Shown here piece after piece: positions 38,598 to 51,485 of a DNA stretch of 64,000 nt; position 1 is the first letter of the stretch; every line of letters begins with the position of its first letter. The notes beneath the pieces were generated by a model. The model saw nothing but the letters and a program-made list of their open reading frames with translations. It made no database searches and was not told where the DNA came from. Made by a program: the position numbers and the translations under genes. Location: positions 222,090-286,089 of the forward strand of contig VWZL01000187.1 of the NCBI GenBank assembly GCA_013396915.1, written 5' to 3'. This stretch comes from Stercorarius parasiticus. Lineage: Eukaryota > Chordata > Aves > Charadriiformes > Stercorariidae.

Positions 38598-41500
38598 TTC
38601 CTTTGCTTTGGACTTTTAATTTTTCAGATTGCTTTCAAACAGTGGGTATTGCTCATATAGAAAATACTATCATTTTGAAGCCATTACAATATTTTATGCA
38701 GTAACTGATGGTTACCGACAGGACATCAACCAGGGATTGTGTTCTTTAGAAGTTAACATCTACAAGAAATTAGATCTCCATCAACCCTGGAGTTTTCCTC
38801 TTAGCTTAGGTGTGCTAAAAATGAAGGCCGGAATGAATCTCAAGCTTGTTCTGATTCCACTTTGTGAATGGAAAGATGCAAAATTGCCCAAGGATGCGGA
38901 ATAATACTGTACATATATACAGTGCCATTCCCACCCTATTCAACATGAGTTTTGGCTGTGAAAGGTCTTGACACTGTAGAACTTGAGCGGAAGTGCTTAC
39001 AGGCAGACAAATCTACAGCTTGCTCACAATACTCCAGAAGGCAGAACTGCTACGTTTCAGTCCTCCCCATTTTCAGAAGTAGATGTGAAAAGAGTGACTT
39101 ATATAATAACTTACTAGGCAGGGTATTCTAACCTTGTGTAAGTGAAAAAATTCTTAATAAAAGTTTAGATGCCCCTTTAATCCATTTGTAAACCTCTTGT
39201 ATTGATACATATAAGCCCCTACATTTAAAACACACTTGGATTCACTTCCATGACTTACTGCACGGATTCAAAAGCATCAAAACTGCATATTTATGAAGGA
39301 CACCAGGCATGTATCAGTCTAAGCATCTACTTGATTTCCTAGCCAGGCTATTTTGAAAGCATATCTTTTTGCTTTCTGGCATAAAATGCTGAATGATCTC
39401 TCATTTGAAAATCCAATTGAAAATGCCATTATTCTAGACAGCCAGGGCAAGCATAGTGATAAATTACATGTTAGGGTACTACAGTATGCACAGTATTAAT
39501 GATCAAAAACATAGTCTGTTATGTATTTAAGACATCAGGCTGGCAGCTGCCTACAGGTCAAATGGTAGTCTTTTCCTTTGTCCTCTCTAAGGTAATCATA
39601 CTCTCGCTGTGGAACATGAAGCCCAGACGTTCTATCACATATTCCCAGAAACTCCTCCAATACAGTTTACTTCAGTACAACTGAACCTGTAGTTTATGCA
39701 TACGGCCATAGAGCGGCAGCCTAGTAACAAAAAAAAAAAGGATGTACCTGATGCTCCAAAAAGTGAGTATTTCCTAACGGTTTAACGTTGCAACAGGGTT
39801 TCTAAACACTAGAGAAAAAATGAATGAGGCATGACTATTCCCTGGAGGAAAAAAAAAATAAAAAATCCGTCCCTGATAAAAGCTGAGGGGAGGGAGAGGA
39901 AAAAGGTTAAAAATTAGATGGCAAAGGGGGTCAAATTACATGCCTGCATAAGCAAAGCTGATCAAAGAGTAAGAAACGAAGGACTTGATTTATGTCTTAA
40001 AAATCAAATGCTTTTTCTTCCCTTTGATACAGGCAGTTAGTACTTCCATCATCTACGGAGGCTAGTGGACAGGATTACATTAATGCAAGCTAATTTTTAG
40101 TTAAGTGGTTTCACAGACTTTTCATTGATAAAAATACACCTGAAAAAGCCTCTGAATTTTTAAACAGTATTGAAAATCTATAATGTCAAAGAATAGTATA
40201 TCATTGTTCTGTTGTTTGCCATAGAGTTTATGTGTACAATAAGAACAGTTAGATCTCTCTATAGAGCTTTATTTTAAGTGGAATTAAGTGGGTTCAGCAG
40301 TTTCAGGCATACTTGAAACAGTATATAAAATATAAAATGAAAATCAGGATTAACTCCATTAACACTGGTGGAGTTTTAATGGCATGAAATTAGTATGAAA
40401 AAAGCATTAGCCACAGCAACTTTTAAAGTTAGTTCCCAGTGCTACTGTATTATATAGCTCATTATCCTTAAAACCAGAATTATTTTATATGAACCATTTA
40501 TAGTTTTACTTCAAATAGCTGCAAATATCCAATTTAGTTATTACACAATAAATATCTTCATGCTGCAATTCCTGATTTCTGTGTCTGTGATGTCCACATA
40601 TTACTGATGTTCTTTGCAGCCCAAATGTAATACAAAATTGAGAAAAGTGGAGAGATAAATGCCAACCAATTAGTAATCAAATATAGGCTGCACTATACTT
40701 TCATGTGAACAACTTTCACTGCAGCAAACCTGAAAATTACCTATCAGACTGAGATATCATTTGAAAACTCAAAAGCACCCTCACACACAGTTGGAGAAGC
40801 CTTTGCTGGCATATTCATGTTCCTTCAAATTACCACATATCCCTTTTACCCACACATATCCATCTGACTTACTTGGCTGGCATTCAGTGCTTAAACTAGA
40901 GAGAACTGGTAAATATAATTCTTCCCAGAGCTTTAACAATTACTCTAAATAGTCCATATTCTGCTGCTTTCTCTTCCACACCTGCTGCTTGCAATAAATT
41001 GATGTTTGTAAAGGATGAAAAGGAAAGTGGGAACCTCCAACCTACCCATCTTCCTCCTGGATATCAAAACAAAGTCAGTATCTTCTTCCCTTCAACTTCT
41101 ACCTCACTACCACTTAGCCTGTTAATACTTTCTTATTTTTAATATGAAAAGAGGTGGAAGTCAAGTACTCTATAATGAATCACACTGATGGGTCTGTCCA
41201 GCCTCATATCCCATCTTCTGCAATAGCTAATAGTACATACCTACAGGAAGAGGACGAAAATAGCTTAATTAACCTCTCTCTCAGCAATAAGCAGTTCAGA
41301 AACTTTCTGAGCCAAAGTGCCAGGACTACTTTTTTCAATATGAATTATAATCAGCGGGACTTGTCTTCCATTTTATATACTCCCCTTTGAATCCGTTTTA
41401 ACTGTTGCTCTACAACTACTGTGTTGAAATGATCAGTGACCTAGCAAGGCATTCTGACACCTCTTCCTAGGCTTCAGTTGCTATCCCTCACACTACCACT

Positions 41501-41734
41501 ACGTCTGGCTTACTTGCTGCTTTAAACCTGCAACTTCACTTCATTGACAGCACTCTAGTGCTTATGTTAGGTGAATAATGATGCCACAAACTCTACTGGC
41601 TAAAATTAAGGGAACAAGCATTATGTTCCCTGACAGCTGCATCTCCTAGGAAGCCAGACGTTGCAACTGGCTGTGTTGCTGGGCCCAGGAAGCTATCTAG
41701 GATCAGTGGTACAAAATCCAACTAGCCGTCACTT

Positions 41735-42335
41735 ACTAGCAGCGCCTTCAGGCAGAGGTGAATACTAGGGCCAATACTGTTTAACACTTTTAATGAAGAC
41801 CTGGATGATGGGATGGATTGCACATACAGCAAGTTTGTGAGTGATGCCAAACTGGGATGCATGGCCACTGTTCCGAAGGACCTCTGCATCCTGGATAAAC
41901 AGGCAAGTGCAAAGTCCTGTGTCAGGCATGGAGTAACTTCATGCAACAGGGCAGGCTGGAAGCCAGCTAGGTGGAAAGTAGCTCTGCAGAAAAGGACCTA
42001 GATGTCCTGTTGGACAACAAGTTGAATGTGAGTCAGCAGCATGCTCTTGTATTTTATTGAAGGTGCAGAGTGATAGGGCAAGAGGCAATGGGAGCAAGTT
42101 AGAACACAGAAAATTCCCACTAGGTATCAGGAACAACTTTGTTACCATAAGAACAGGCAAATATTGGAGGAAGGGCGCAGAGAGATTTTGGAATCTCTAT
42201 CCTTGGAAATATTTGAAGCTGGACTGGAAAAGGCCCTGAGCAACCTGATTTATTTGGTCCTGCTCTGAGCAGGGCCTTGACCTAGGTGGCTGCCAGAGAG
42301 GCCTTCCAACCTGAATGATTCTGTGTTTCTGTGGG
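41735..42335 (+). mobile_element. CR1 LINE fragment with internal deletion, plus orientation
   Basis: It begins in the late reverse-transcriptase-coding part of CR1 ('gggccaatactgtttaacac...gaagacctggatgatgggat...agcaagtttgtgagtgatgc') and ends with the 3' tail ('aggccttccaacctgaatga', 'ttctgtgtttctgtg'). Near 42045-42060 the text jumps from 'gtcagcagcatgctcttgt' to 'gcagagtgatagggcaagag'. Compared with the CR1 layout I know, a few hundred bases are missing there. It is old and broken, with no coding capacity. Confidence 0.92.
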
Positions 42336-45281
42336 TCTCTGATTGCTGCAATTAGATCTAAAGAGGTGTCTGCACAAGAACGAGAAGGAGGTGGCAAACT
42401 AGGTACCTTCCCAGAAACAAGCAATTTGCGTCCAAGGAAACCCTCTTTTGAGTTTTAGGCTCCAGCTAGAAACTGATTAACTACCATAAATTATTTTCTT
42501 AAATACTTAGCACTCAGTACAGAAATAGTTTCACAGAAATCAACCATGCACTATACAACTATAGCACTTCAGCAGCACAATCATCTTCAGAAGAAGTCTA
42601 TAAACTCCAATTTTGTTTTCCTTCCCATTTTAATATTTATTTATTAGCATGTATTTCTGGCTATGGTTGCAACCCTGATAAGCAATTCCATTTGAGTTTC
42701 TGGATTCCAGTAAAGGAAGTAAAACATTCTGGTTCATTCTGCCACTTTCTTCCTACAGCTGTATACCACTTTCCCAGATGATTTTCATGGAATTGGCAAG
42801 TAACGTGTGTCTGGCTGATTAAGAATTTATTTTGCACCTTTTAAAAATTGTAACAGAGCATTCATTAACTAATCAAGTAGGAATACCAGCATAGGAATAC
42901 CTGTTTTGTGACTGCTCTCTCAGGTGTATGGAGACATTCATGGAGTTTAAATCCTGAGACATTATTAGATCACCTTGTCTTACTTTCTGTGCACCACAGC
43001 TATCCAATACGTTTATTGCTTAGTTTATTAAAACAAGACAGGGAGGTGTCTTGACTACAGCATGTAAGGGCATACGTGTATTATCCAGTCCCACTCACAC
43101 ACACATGCACACAAGGAATTAGGTGTATACTCATAAATATATAGACATACACATTTATACTATTCATATACATATATAGAGTAAGGTATCCTGCAGCCAA
43201 GAATAATGAACTAAAAGAAAAAACCTATGGCTTAGGTTCTCAACTACACCACAGGTTTTCTTTTTAATAAGATACAGGCTGATACCATATTAGCTCTTTG
43301 AATATAATGGGATTCCTACTCATATGAATAATGCAGAATAGATGCTAGAGGACTTCAGACTTTAATACTAGTAAGCGTCATCATTTGGCAGGTGAGATAT
43401 TTCCCACAGGTCACATGAGTCTACATATTTATTCCTAGTGATTCCACTAATCTCTGCTCTGGAAAGCTGAGCTCCTCTACTAGAGCTTCTCCTCCCATCC
43501 GATGCAGATAACTCCAGCAATAAACCTCTAGTGACTGGAACAGATGTTGCTGTTTATTCAATTTATTTATTTTACTAATGCACAGCTGCCAGGGCCAACA
43601 AATGAAAAACATTTAATTCCATCAGGATTGCAATTTCCAGTGCCTGCATGTTAAAGGACAAAGTCCCTAAAAATGCTATTTTTTTAAACAAGGGTGTCAA
43701 GCTTGAACAAATAATTTATGATAAAGAATCTCAAGACACTAGTATGTGGAAGCTTACATTCTCATACAAGCTCTTAGGTGCGCAAACTATAATCGATTTC
43801 TCAGAGATAAGTGTGTAGAACTCATGCCGTACAGTTAGGACATATTTCTTGAACTGTAACAGTCCAAGTTCAAAATTAATAACATTTCATTATATAATCC
43901 AATCTATTTAGAATACTAACTACATATTGTTTTATTTTCCTTTGTATAGGTAGATGGCAACCATATGCAAGTTTCCCTTAATGCAAGTAAAATACTACAG
44001 AATCTCATTGTGGGGAGAGAAATATAAGGAAAAATAGGAAAATCAAAACAACTCAACAGAAACACCCTAAAAAAAGGCAGCTGAAAGACAAAATCCCTTG
44101 AATTATAATTCTGACTATTTCTGGTTCTCTATTTTGCCTTCATCACGACAGTTAACAGCCAGATTTCCAACAGTGGTGGCACTGCGTAACTTTCAGATGC
44201 TAGAGTGAAATTCATACCTGTGTTACAGGTCCTTCACGGAGTGCATAGGGAGAACTAAGCCCCTTACAAAAGCCATCCAAGAAGCCTCCACTGAGCAGAG
44301 AGCTGCTTAGAGCTAGCTAAAGGGCTATGCAATACAGAGGAGCGTAACCGCAATCCTGTCCTTTTTGGAGATGCGCTGTATGAATCAGGGCTACAAATGA
44401 AGATTTTTGTTTGGTTAGCACCCAGAGCCTAGAAACTGCTATTAGAAAGAACTGAAGGCAGCTTTCTTCAGAACGCATCTGCTGAGGAGTTGCTGTTGGC
44501 CCTAGAAATAGTACATTAATAGATCATTTGCCTACAAAATAAAAAAGCAGGGCTTAATTTTAACTCAGACAAAGAAATTCAAACTCCCCTTTCCTTCCTT
44601 GCATTGATGTTTCTTACCCATCAACAAAGCAGGAAACTAGGGAGTCTTTTGAAGCTGGAATACTGTGCTGCAAAGAGCACAAGCCTGGGAAGAGCAAGCA
44701 AGAGGAGCATGATTGTACCAGACGGCAGCCAGGAACTAGCTCTCAAAGGGAGAGAAAGAGACTTGGAGCCTGGTCTTTGATCCTAATGCTGTCTGTGCCT
44801 TTCATCCAATGATTTTTAAATGCAAAGGGTTATAAGCAGTTCTCAGCTGCCAGATGCTTTTGAAAAAATGGACTTTATTTCAAAGAATTTAGGCACCTAC
44901 TAATGCTGATATTTGACCCCAAATCTCCAACAGCCATTGACCTCTAATTCAGCAAATTGCTGAGGATTTCAGTAAAACTTCCTATTGAATACCTTGCAGA
45001 ACAAGGAGGAACCTTAAAATATGGGGCTTCGTGTCTGTGATTTTGCTGGAAGTCATACTGGAGGTTTTGTCTTGGCTGTTCTCAGTATCTTTCTGAGAGT
45101 GTCTCCCCAGCTGCCCACTCTGAGAGTTTGAAGCAATTAATCTCATGCAAAGATAGGTCCCCAGCTTTTCTCTTGCACTGAGTATTTATTTGGCATGAAT
45201 AAAATCATAATTGGCAAAAAATGAATTTTTTTTTCCAAAGATTAAGTAAAAACTTCTCTCAATTGACTACTTTAGACTTAC
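42336..45281. other. Non-coding stretch
   Basis: AT-rich DNA with short CA/TA-rich runs around 43093-43180. A weak minus-strand splice pair at about 44217-44253 is not strong enough to call. Nothing else seen. Confidence 0.45.
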
Positions 45282-45306
45282 GACTCGTAACAGTTAGCCA
45301 TAAACT
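45282..45306 (-). other. Candidate 25-bp minus-strand micro-exon (transcript B)
   Basis: The minus strand has a good acceptor (GCTTAACTTCTCTTCAG) and a consensus donor (GTAAGTCTAAA) only 25 bases apart. One of its three frames meets a stop. Entered in phase 0 it reads SLWLTVTS and leaves one base into a codon, which matches the entry phase of the exon at 25092-25210. Micro-exons exist in vertebrates, but motif pairs this close also arise by chance. Confidence 0.2.
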
Positions 45307-48300
45307 CTGAAGAGAAGTTAAGCTACAATGTAAACCATTAAAAACAACTGAGTTTCCAGGAAATAAAACCCTTTTTCTGTACATTGTGTGCAAGAAATGC
45401 AAAGCGAAGCTCTCCTCCTTTGCAAGTCTTATGTCTGTCTCTTATTTTCTCTGTAGAAAGTAAAACCTACTACAAAGTATCTGACAATGGTGAAGAATCA
45501 CTTTATTCCAGACCTAAGCAAGGAACAAAAAAGCACACGCAGAGGAACAAAACACTACTAAGAATTACTCTCTGATTCACTATAGATTTTTTGCCCAGCA
45601 GCTGAATGGTTCATCTCCAGTCTCGTATTGGTCCATTCATAGAGGAAATTAGTATTCATATACTCACACAAGAATGCTACCTAATAATATTTCATTGTAT
45701 TTTAAGCGGTATCAGAGAGACATGCAAATTTATACTATATTTCGTTGACCATTTTGTCTCTGCATCTTCCCAGACGTGCGGCTGGGCAGTAGTACGATTC
45801 AGAGACCAGTGGTCTTGTACAGTATAACATTTTCTTTTCCCCTCCCTCAGTAACAAGTTCCAGCAGGTGCAAATTCATGTTAGTTCAGGGGAAAAAAACC
45901 TAAATTCTAGTATGTCTGATTTCACATCTGGAAGATAGGCTTTGTGTAACACAGACTGCACGATTTTCCCATACCGCAAGTAACCTATTTCCCATTGTCA
46001 GTAGCTTGGTGATTAGAGTCTACCAAAAAGGTGGTCTGTCAAGGGGACAAAGCAGAAAGTTTTATGAAAGCAGACAGAACTGTGACTTCGGGAAGGCAAC
46101 ATAATGGTGAAAACTAAGGGTGATGTTATGAAAACAGGGAGAATACTGTGTAGGTATTAATAAGCAAGGGCTTCTCTAAAGAAGCCTTTAGAGAAGAACC
46201 ATTTACATAGATGGCATTGTAATTAGCTGGGAGGAAGCCTTGTATCTGAGCCAGTGTTCAACAGTGCTATTGCGGTCTATTAAAATTTCCCTACTGATGA
46301 ACTGTCAACGTTCTGTTTTTTTTAGAAAATATAACATAATTAAATTATTAAATCCAGACTGTCAGAGGTGACTTTTGAGGGGGTAGAAAAACATAGATGT
46401 TTTTCCACTATTGACTATGATGTGACATGTGTGCAAGTTATAGGTTATGGCTGAGTAGCTTTGGCTCTGTTTGCTTAAATACCATGTTCGCTATAATCAC
46501 AGTCTGTATAACCAGAGAAGCACAATAATGCTGATAACCTAATTTTCATTAAGAAATGTGTCATGTAGTTCTTGGCCAAAGCTCCCACTGGACTTTGGAG
46601 TAGAACTTGTAATTAGAAAAGGAGGATGAGCCTTTAAAGAGTCTACTGCTACTCGTCCTCTAGGGATATATTTCTGTTAAATATCCTTCAGCTATATTCT
46701 TAAGGTAAGCTATTTGTTAGGGTCCAGCCATAAATCTTCGCTGGCAGGGTTTAGCAAATCCGAAAGAAATCTATGAGAGACTGAAAAACTTTCTATCCTG
46801 CAACAGTAGCAGCCTACAGAGAAGGAAAGAGATTTTGTCCTCTTTCTGTGAGAAGGGAGGATTTTTTTAAATCTTTTTAAAAAAAAGTTATCAGTACCCT
46901 CCTCCTTCCCAAGCACGCAGCTTGAAGGATTTACAGCACAAGTCCAGGGTTCAGCTCTATGTTTTCAAAGCATAAAGAGAAAAGGAGAGTATCTGAAGAG
47001 GACAAAGGCAAGTTCTCAGAAAATGCAGAGGATATATTATAGCACGTACTTTAGACATATACTCTCAAGCAAAAAAACTCACAAACAATAGGGTAGAGCA
47101 CAATTGTTTCTAGATGCTTATCTGTTAAAAGACATTTTTGGAATCATACTTTCAGCTTCACATATTCTTTATGCTAATTTATGCTGCTGCAGCGCATTCC
47201 TGTCCTCATGCTGCTCCCTCTTTTGTGCCAGGGTAAGGATTTATATGGTGGCAGGTAAACCAGATCAAAGAACTGATCCATGTTAAAGTTAACCGTAAAA
47301 AACGGGGGGGTAATTTTAATCTGGATCAGGGAACTGATCTCGTTTATCAAACAGCTGCATAGATTTTCTTTGACTGCATCAGGGAAGATAGAAGTGTACG
47401 GAGGGACAGAATGGGTAGAGAAAGGCAAGATTACTTCTTTTGATAGCAGTGCTGACCTGTGCCATTTTACAGCATATTAGAAATTAAAAAGTATAAGTGG
47501 ATTGCCTTTTGGAGCAGAGTGAATTAACTTATTCTCAAAATTAGTGTCAGACCCTTACAATATATTATAGATAACCAAATCTGGTTTTAAAGAGGAAAAA
47601 TAATTTTGTTATAGGGGCAGTGAACTTAGTTTGGTTTGTCTCATAAATCACTAATTCTTAATAGTCAAAGGTGAGTCTTTTAAAATAAGTCCTGTTACAT
47701 AACTTCTTTAACAAACTTTATTTTGTTTAAAAAGTTGTCTTGAAACAGGTAAATCAACAAATACCAGTTAAGATAGATTATGAAATCTTTTAAGTTGTTT
47801 CTGTAGATCAAAGTACAGGTGTTTCAGAATTCATTATCTCTTTTTTTAGCAATCTTTAGTTTATTGTATTCATTGTATTGTTTAAGCACTTAAAGGTAAC
47901 ACATTAATTTCCAATCTGTATAAATATTTTTATTAGTTACCTGTCTAGCCAAGTGTCCGGGTTCTATCCATGTAAATATAACATTTATCTTTCATGTAGT
48001 AATGATTTTAGCATAGTACTACATTGTAAATTGTGCATTGAAGCAAAATACCTACAAAACCATATCTCAAAAAAGCTTGGGGACATCTTTGAACATTAAA
48101 GGATAAATGCGGTTTGCACCATTCAGATGAAATATGACTTAGGTAGAAGAAACCAATGATTTTTCAAAAACATTCGACAAACAGTGCTTTTCTTTCTTAG
48201 TATGAAGGTTTTAAGGTATGTATAGATAAAATTCTTAAAGAATCTTTCTGAAGATTTAATCTAGATTTTCTTTTTTCTGATTGCTCACAGAAGGTGTGGA

Positions 48301-50579
48301 AAAAAGGCTGTGACATAGACACAGGCTATAAGGCATGACTCGGAACACATTCCCGTATTCCTCTCCATTCTTAAACAGGATATGTTTATCCTCTCGCACC
48401 TTTCCTGAAAATCAGATCTCTTGCTAAGAAGCAAATGTATTATTTGATTTACTGGGATGATATCTAGATCACATCTGTCTTAAATGTGGCAGCTCACGAG
48501 TCACTTAATTTTTGGCGAGCATTGTGGTTTGTTGACAGTGACTTTTTTTTAAAATGAAAATATATCTTACGGATTTTCTATTTGTAGTACACCTGCAACT
48601 TGTAATTGGAGAGTATAGTTGAATACTTTGCATAAAGCACACTTCTTAATGGACAAATGCTTATGCACCTTTAAAATATGTAACATGAAAAAAATGGCAT
48701 AGAAATTTACAGTAAGAGAGCTCTTCTGAAAGCTGTCTGGTTTACATATGTAGATACACTTGGTCATTTTTATCTGCAACAGTAAATTTTTTTCTGACAC
48801 TGTAGGCATGCCCCCAGGTCACAGAAAGCAGAAACTTTCTGGAATTTCTTTAGAAAGCTTGAGCTTTCCGTGGAGTAAAACTGGTGACCAAAAGTATGAG
48901 CATACATGTTGTTATGTTCTCTAACCACTATAAATACAAACTTAGTTTAATTACTGCTTAAACTTCGCTTCAGGCACTGCACACTTGTACTGATGACACA
49001 ACATTCAAGACTGGCAAATGCTGTTTGTTAAATCTCGTGTTATCCTTACTATGTTTAACTATCCTGTCAGTCAATTGTGTTTGGGTTCAAGTGCTATGCC
49101 TCTTACTCTTACACCTGGGTGAAGTATTTCTTAGTAGCTAAGAATGCCTTCAGAACAAAGAGGGCCAGTAGGAGGATTAGTGGGAGCTTGTGATAAGCCA
49201 TCTTTACACTTCCCTCTCTTCTAACTCTGTGTGATAGAACAGCTTATCTAATGATTAAGAGATAGGGATGTAAAGGGACAGCTATCTTGGATTCAACCTA
49301 ATTATCACAGGAAAAATAATTATAGAGTGTTTTTAAAATGCTTAGAGCCGCAATAGAAAGAAGTGAAAGAGATTATATCAGTATCCATAACAGACACTGC
49401 TTCAGAGACTCACTCCTTAATGATCTGCTTATGATGAGATGTTTCACACAAAGGGCATCTTTCATCTGTGTGCTGGCTGACGGTTCCCATGCTTCTGAGA
49501 CCAAATAATATAAACAGAAGTATCCTCTCAGTTTCTGCTAAAGTCCCCTAGCCAACTTTACCAAATTCCCAAGCTGGCTTCTGCTCTGCCACCCTAGGCA
49601 GCCACCAAATGCCACCCACCTGTGTACGCAGGCTCTATAGCAGCACACAGAAGCTGCTTCCTGAACGAATGGTAATACCAGATCTAACATAGGAAAACCA
49701 CCTCTCTAACAGAAACACGCCTGCTCAGACATCTAGGCAACAGATTCTGGATTCCAACCATGAGGGGGATGACATTAGTAGCTCTGCTGAGCACTTCTAC
49801 CATAGCATTTGCAATAAAGAATTATGTTGAACTAATATTTTATCTTGCAGTTCTGAAAACAATAAACAACAGTGTAAGAGGGAGGAATTGTAGCCTCTGG
49901 AAATAGCTGTTCCTCCCTCCTTAAAGCTTAGATTTAGCTTCAACATATGTCAAGATATTTTACAAGAACCAATGATTCTTCCAGTCCTTCTAAGTGGAGG
50001 AACCTGACTCAAGCTTGATCAGTTTTATTTCTGACTAGATTTTTGGATGATGGTTTTGTCCTGGGTTGGAAAATCTTAACTCTGGCAAACCTAGGTGTGA
50101 GTTAGTTTGTAAGGATCTTGTTAGTTAGTAATCTTAGTAAATTATTCTGTAATTACATAGAGCATTTGGAGAGAAACCTTCCTGAACTCATAGAGAACAC
50201 CATTAGACTTGGTAAATTATATTATACATTTATTTAAATGAGCTGTTACCCTAATAGACCAGCATCTATTCCTATTTTGAGTCATTAGCGAAATCACAAT
50301 CAGTACTCTGACAGTCTAATTAATTTATTTGAAGCCATTTAAAAAAAAAAACCCACAACGACAAATTGCATAGCAAACCATGCTTAACTATTCACCATGG
50401 CAGTCTATCACAGATATAGTGAGGTATTTAAAAATAGGAACTATACAGTTTACATCATTAGGGAATTGGCTCTAATTCTGATTTGTAAGTAACGTGGGCT
50501 GGACTTAAAGCGGTACTTGTGGTTTGCAGGTTTTCCATGTAGGAGAAATTGATGTTTCTTAGTTGTTCACAGGGGCTAG
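45307..50579. other. Non-coding stretch left of the second CpG island
   Basis: AT-rich DNA. It holds a perfect 11-bp hairpin (46171-46196), a pair of similar 16-mers, GATCAAAGAACTGATC and GATCAGGGAACTGATC (about 47264 and 47324), and no exon I can support. A plus-strand acceptor at about 45456 followed by an open frame is listed among rejected items. Confidence 0.45.
46171..46196. repeat. Perfect 11-bp hairpin with 4-base loop
   Basis: CTTCTCTAAAG, loop AAGC, then CTTTAGAGAAG: every base pairs. It has no T-tract or gene context that would make it a terminator. Confidence 0.8.
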
Positions 50580-50672
50580 GTGCGTAACCCTCCCAGAGGG
50601 GCCCAGGCAAATGGCGGGCAGGTGATTACCCCGCCTGTCACCCTCCACAACAGGCCCCAAAAGCCAGCTCAC

Positions 50673-50756
50673 CGAGGAAAGCGCTCCCGCTTGCACCCCG
50701 AGGAGCGCCGGCATTGCCTGCTGGGAAGGAGCAACGCTCATAGGCCGCGGTATCAC
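50673..50756 (-). other. Candidate second exon of minus transcript B
   Basis: On the minus strand the acceptor TTTTTTGTTTTTTCTTTAG precedes 84 GC-rich bases and the donor TCCTCG/GTGAGCTGG. The whole exon is open in one frame. It holds an ATG (MSVAPSQQAMPALLGVQAGA followed by LSS) and continues in phase with both the 51082 exon and the 45282 micro-exon. It may be 5' UTR with an early start, or part of a non-coding RNA. Its GC richness blurs coding evidence. Confidence 0.4.
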
Positions 50757-50999
50757 CTAAAGAAAAAACAAAAAATTAGTAATAATAACCATTAAAAGCG
50801 GGGGAGGAGGGTGTCTAAGAGTCCTGACCGCGGCCGTCCTCTGGCGGGCGGCCGCGCTTGCCTCGGCNGCGGCTCCTCCCCGCCTTCCTGACTCAGCGGC
50901 CGGTGCTGAGTTGGGGCCGCGCGCTGTGAGGGGAGGGGGTGAAGATGCCCGCCCTGAGGGGATGATGCCCCAGCCTGCGGGGCGCTCGGTGAGGCCGGG

Positions 51000-51192
51000 C
51001 TTGAGGGGGATCCCTCCCTCCCTCCCTCCTCTGAGGGATTAGCGCCGGCCTAAGCTGTCCCGTCGCTTGACGGCGACTTACCTGGGCGGCCGTCTCCCTT
51101 CCCTCCCTCCCGGAGCCGGTCGCTTCGGCAGAGAGGGAGCGGAGCCCGCCTCGCCCCTCCCCGGGGAAACTTTCCGCCACCGCCCGCGCCAG
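51000..51192 (+). other. Candidate 5' UTR exon 1 of plus-strand gene C (left end uncertain)
   Basis: A donor CCGCGCCAG/GTAGGGGC at 51192 suggests an untranslated first exon in the CpG island. The transcription start is not visible and 51000 is nominal. ATGs further left at about 50945 and 50962-50965 open short frames that stop within the region, so they would act only as uORFs. Confidence 0.4.
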
Positions 51193-51250
51193 GTAGGGGC
51201 TGGCCCCCCCTTCCCTCCACCGGGGCGGGAGCCGTGAGGGGGGTGGCGGC
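51082..51250 (-). other. Candidate first exon of minus transcript B (right end uncertain)
   Basis: The minus strand carries a strong donor, GGCCGCCCAG/GTAAGTCGCC, so an exon should end at 51082. The start cannot be placed and 51250 is a guess. The frame is open upstream but I found no ATG I would choose, so this is treated as 5' UTR. It overlaps the presumed first exon of gene C on the other strand. Confidence 0.4.
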
Positions 51251-51485
51251 GGTTGGGGCCGGACCTCCGACCTGGCGGCGGGGCCTCCGGGGCGGGCGCC
51301 GAGTTGAGGAGGGTTTCGTTTCGCCTCGTCGGCGGGTGCGGGGCGGCGAGGCCGGTGCCCCCCACAGCCGGGCAGCTGGTGCCTCGCCTCAGGGCCGGTG
51401 AGGGGAGTATATAGGTCACTGGAAGTAATGCCCGCCTAATCCCCTTTTATCTTTTCGGCTCGGCTTTTCCGCTGTTGGTTTGTAG

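Larger units (their letters stand above)
29046..41734. other. Long gene-free stretch
   Basis: About 12.7 kb of AT-rich DNA with no exon, promoter or mobile element I can support. It contains a 20-bp imperfect tandem duplication (34575-34614), an 11-bp tandem repeat (CCAAATGTCTG at 30688 and 30699), a (TGAA)n run near 38577-38597, and several T- or A-runs. The open frames at 30.8-31.2, 35.2-35.8 and 38.6-38.9 kb have no supporting context. Divergent repeats beyond my recognition may be present. Confidence 0.45.

Noticed and set aside
38629..38904. 91-codon plus-strand frame following a TTTTAATTTTTCAG acceptor-like sequence.
   Set aside because: No partner exon, no recognised family, no polyadenylation signal. 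Probably chance.
44217..44253. Minus-strand splice pair around a 36-bp segment.
   Set aside because: The acceptor lacks a clear pyrimidine tract and one frame stops; no phase link to other candidates was established.
45456..45575. Plus-strand terminal exon after TTATTTTCTCTGTAG, reading ESKTYYKVSDNGEESLYSRP and onward to a stop at 45573.
   Set aside because: The acceptor is good and the peptide looks plausible, but no upstream plus-strand exon, promoter or nearby polyadenylation signal was found, and a second frame is also open.
48571..48592. Minus-strand donor GTAAGATAT with a short upstream exon.
   Set aside because: The acceptor is weak and the 22-bp segment gives no consistent phase with other candidates.
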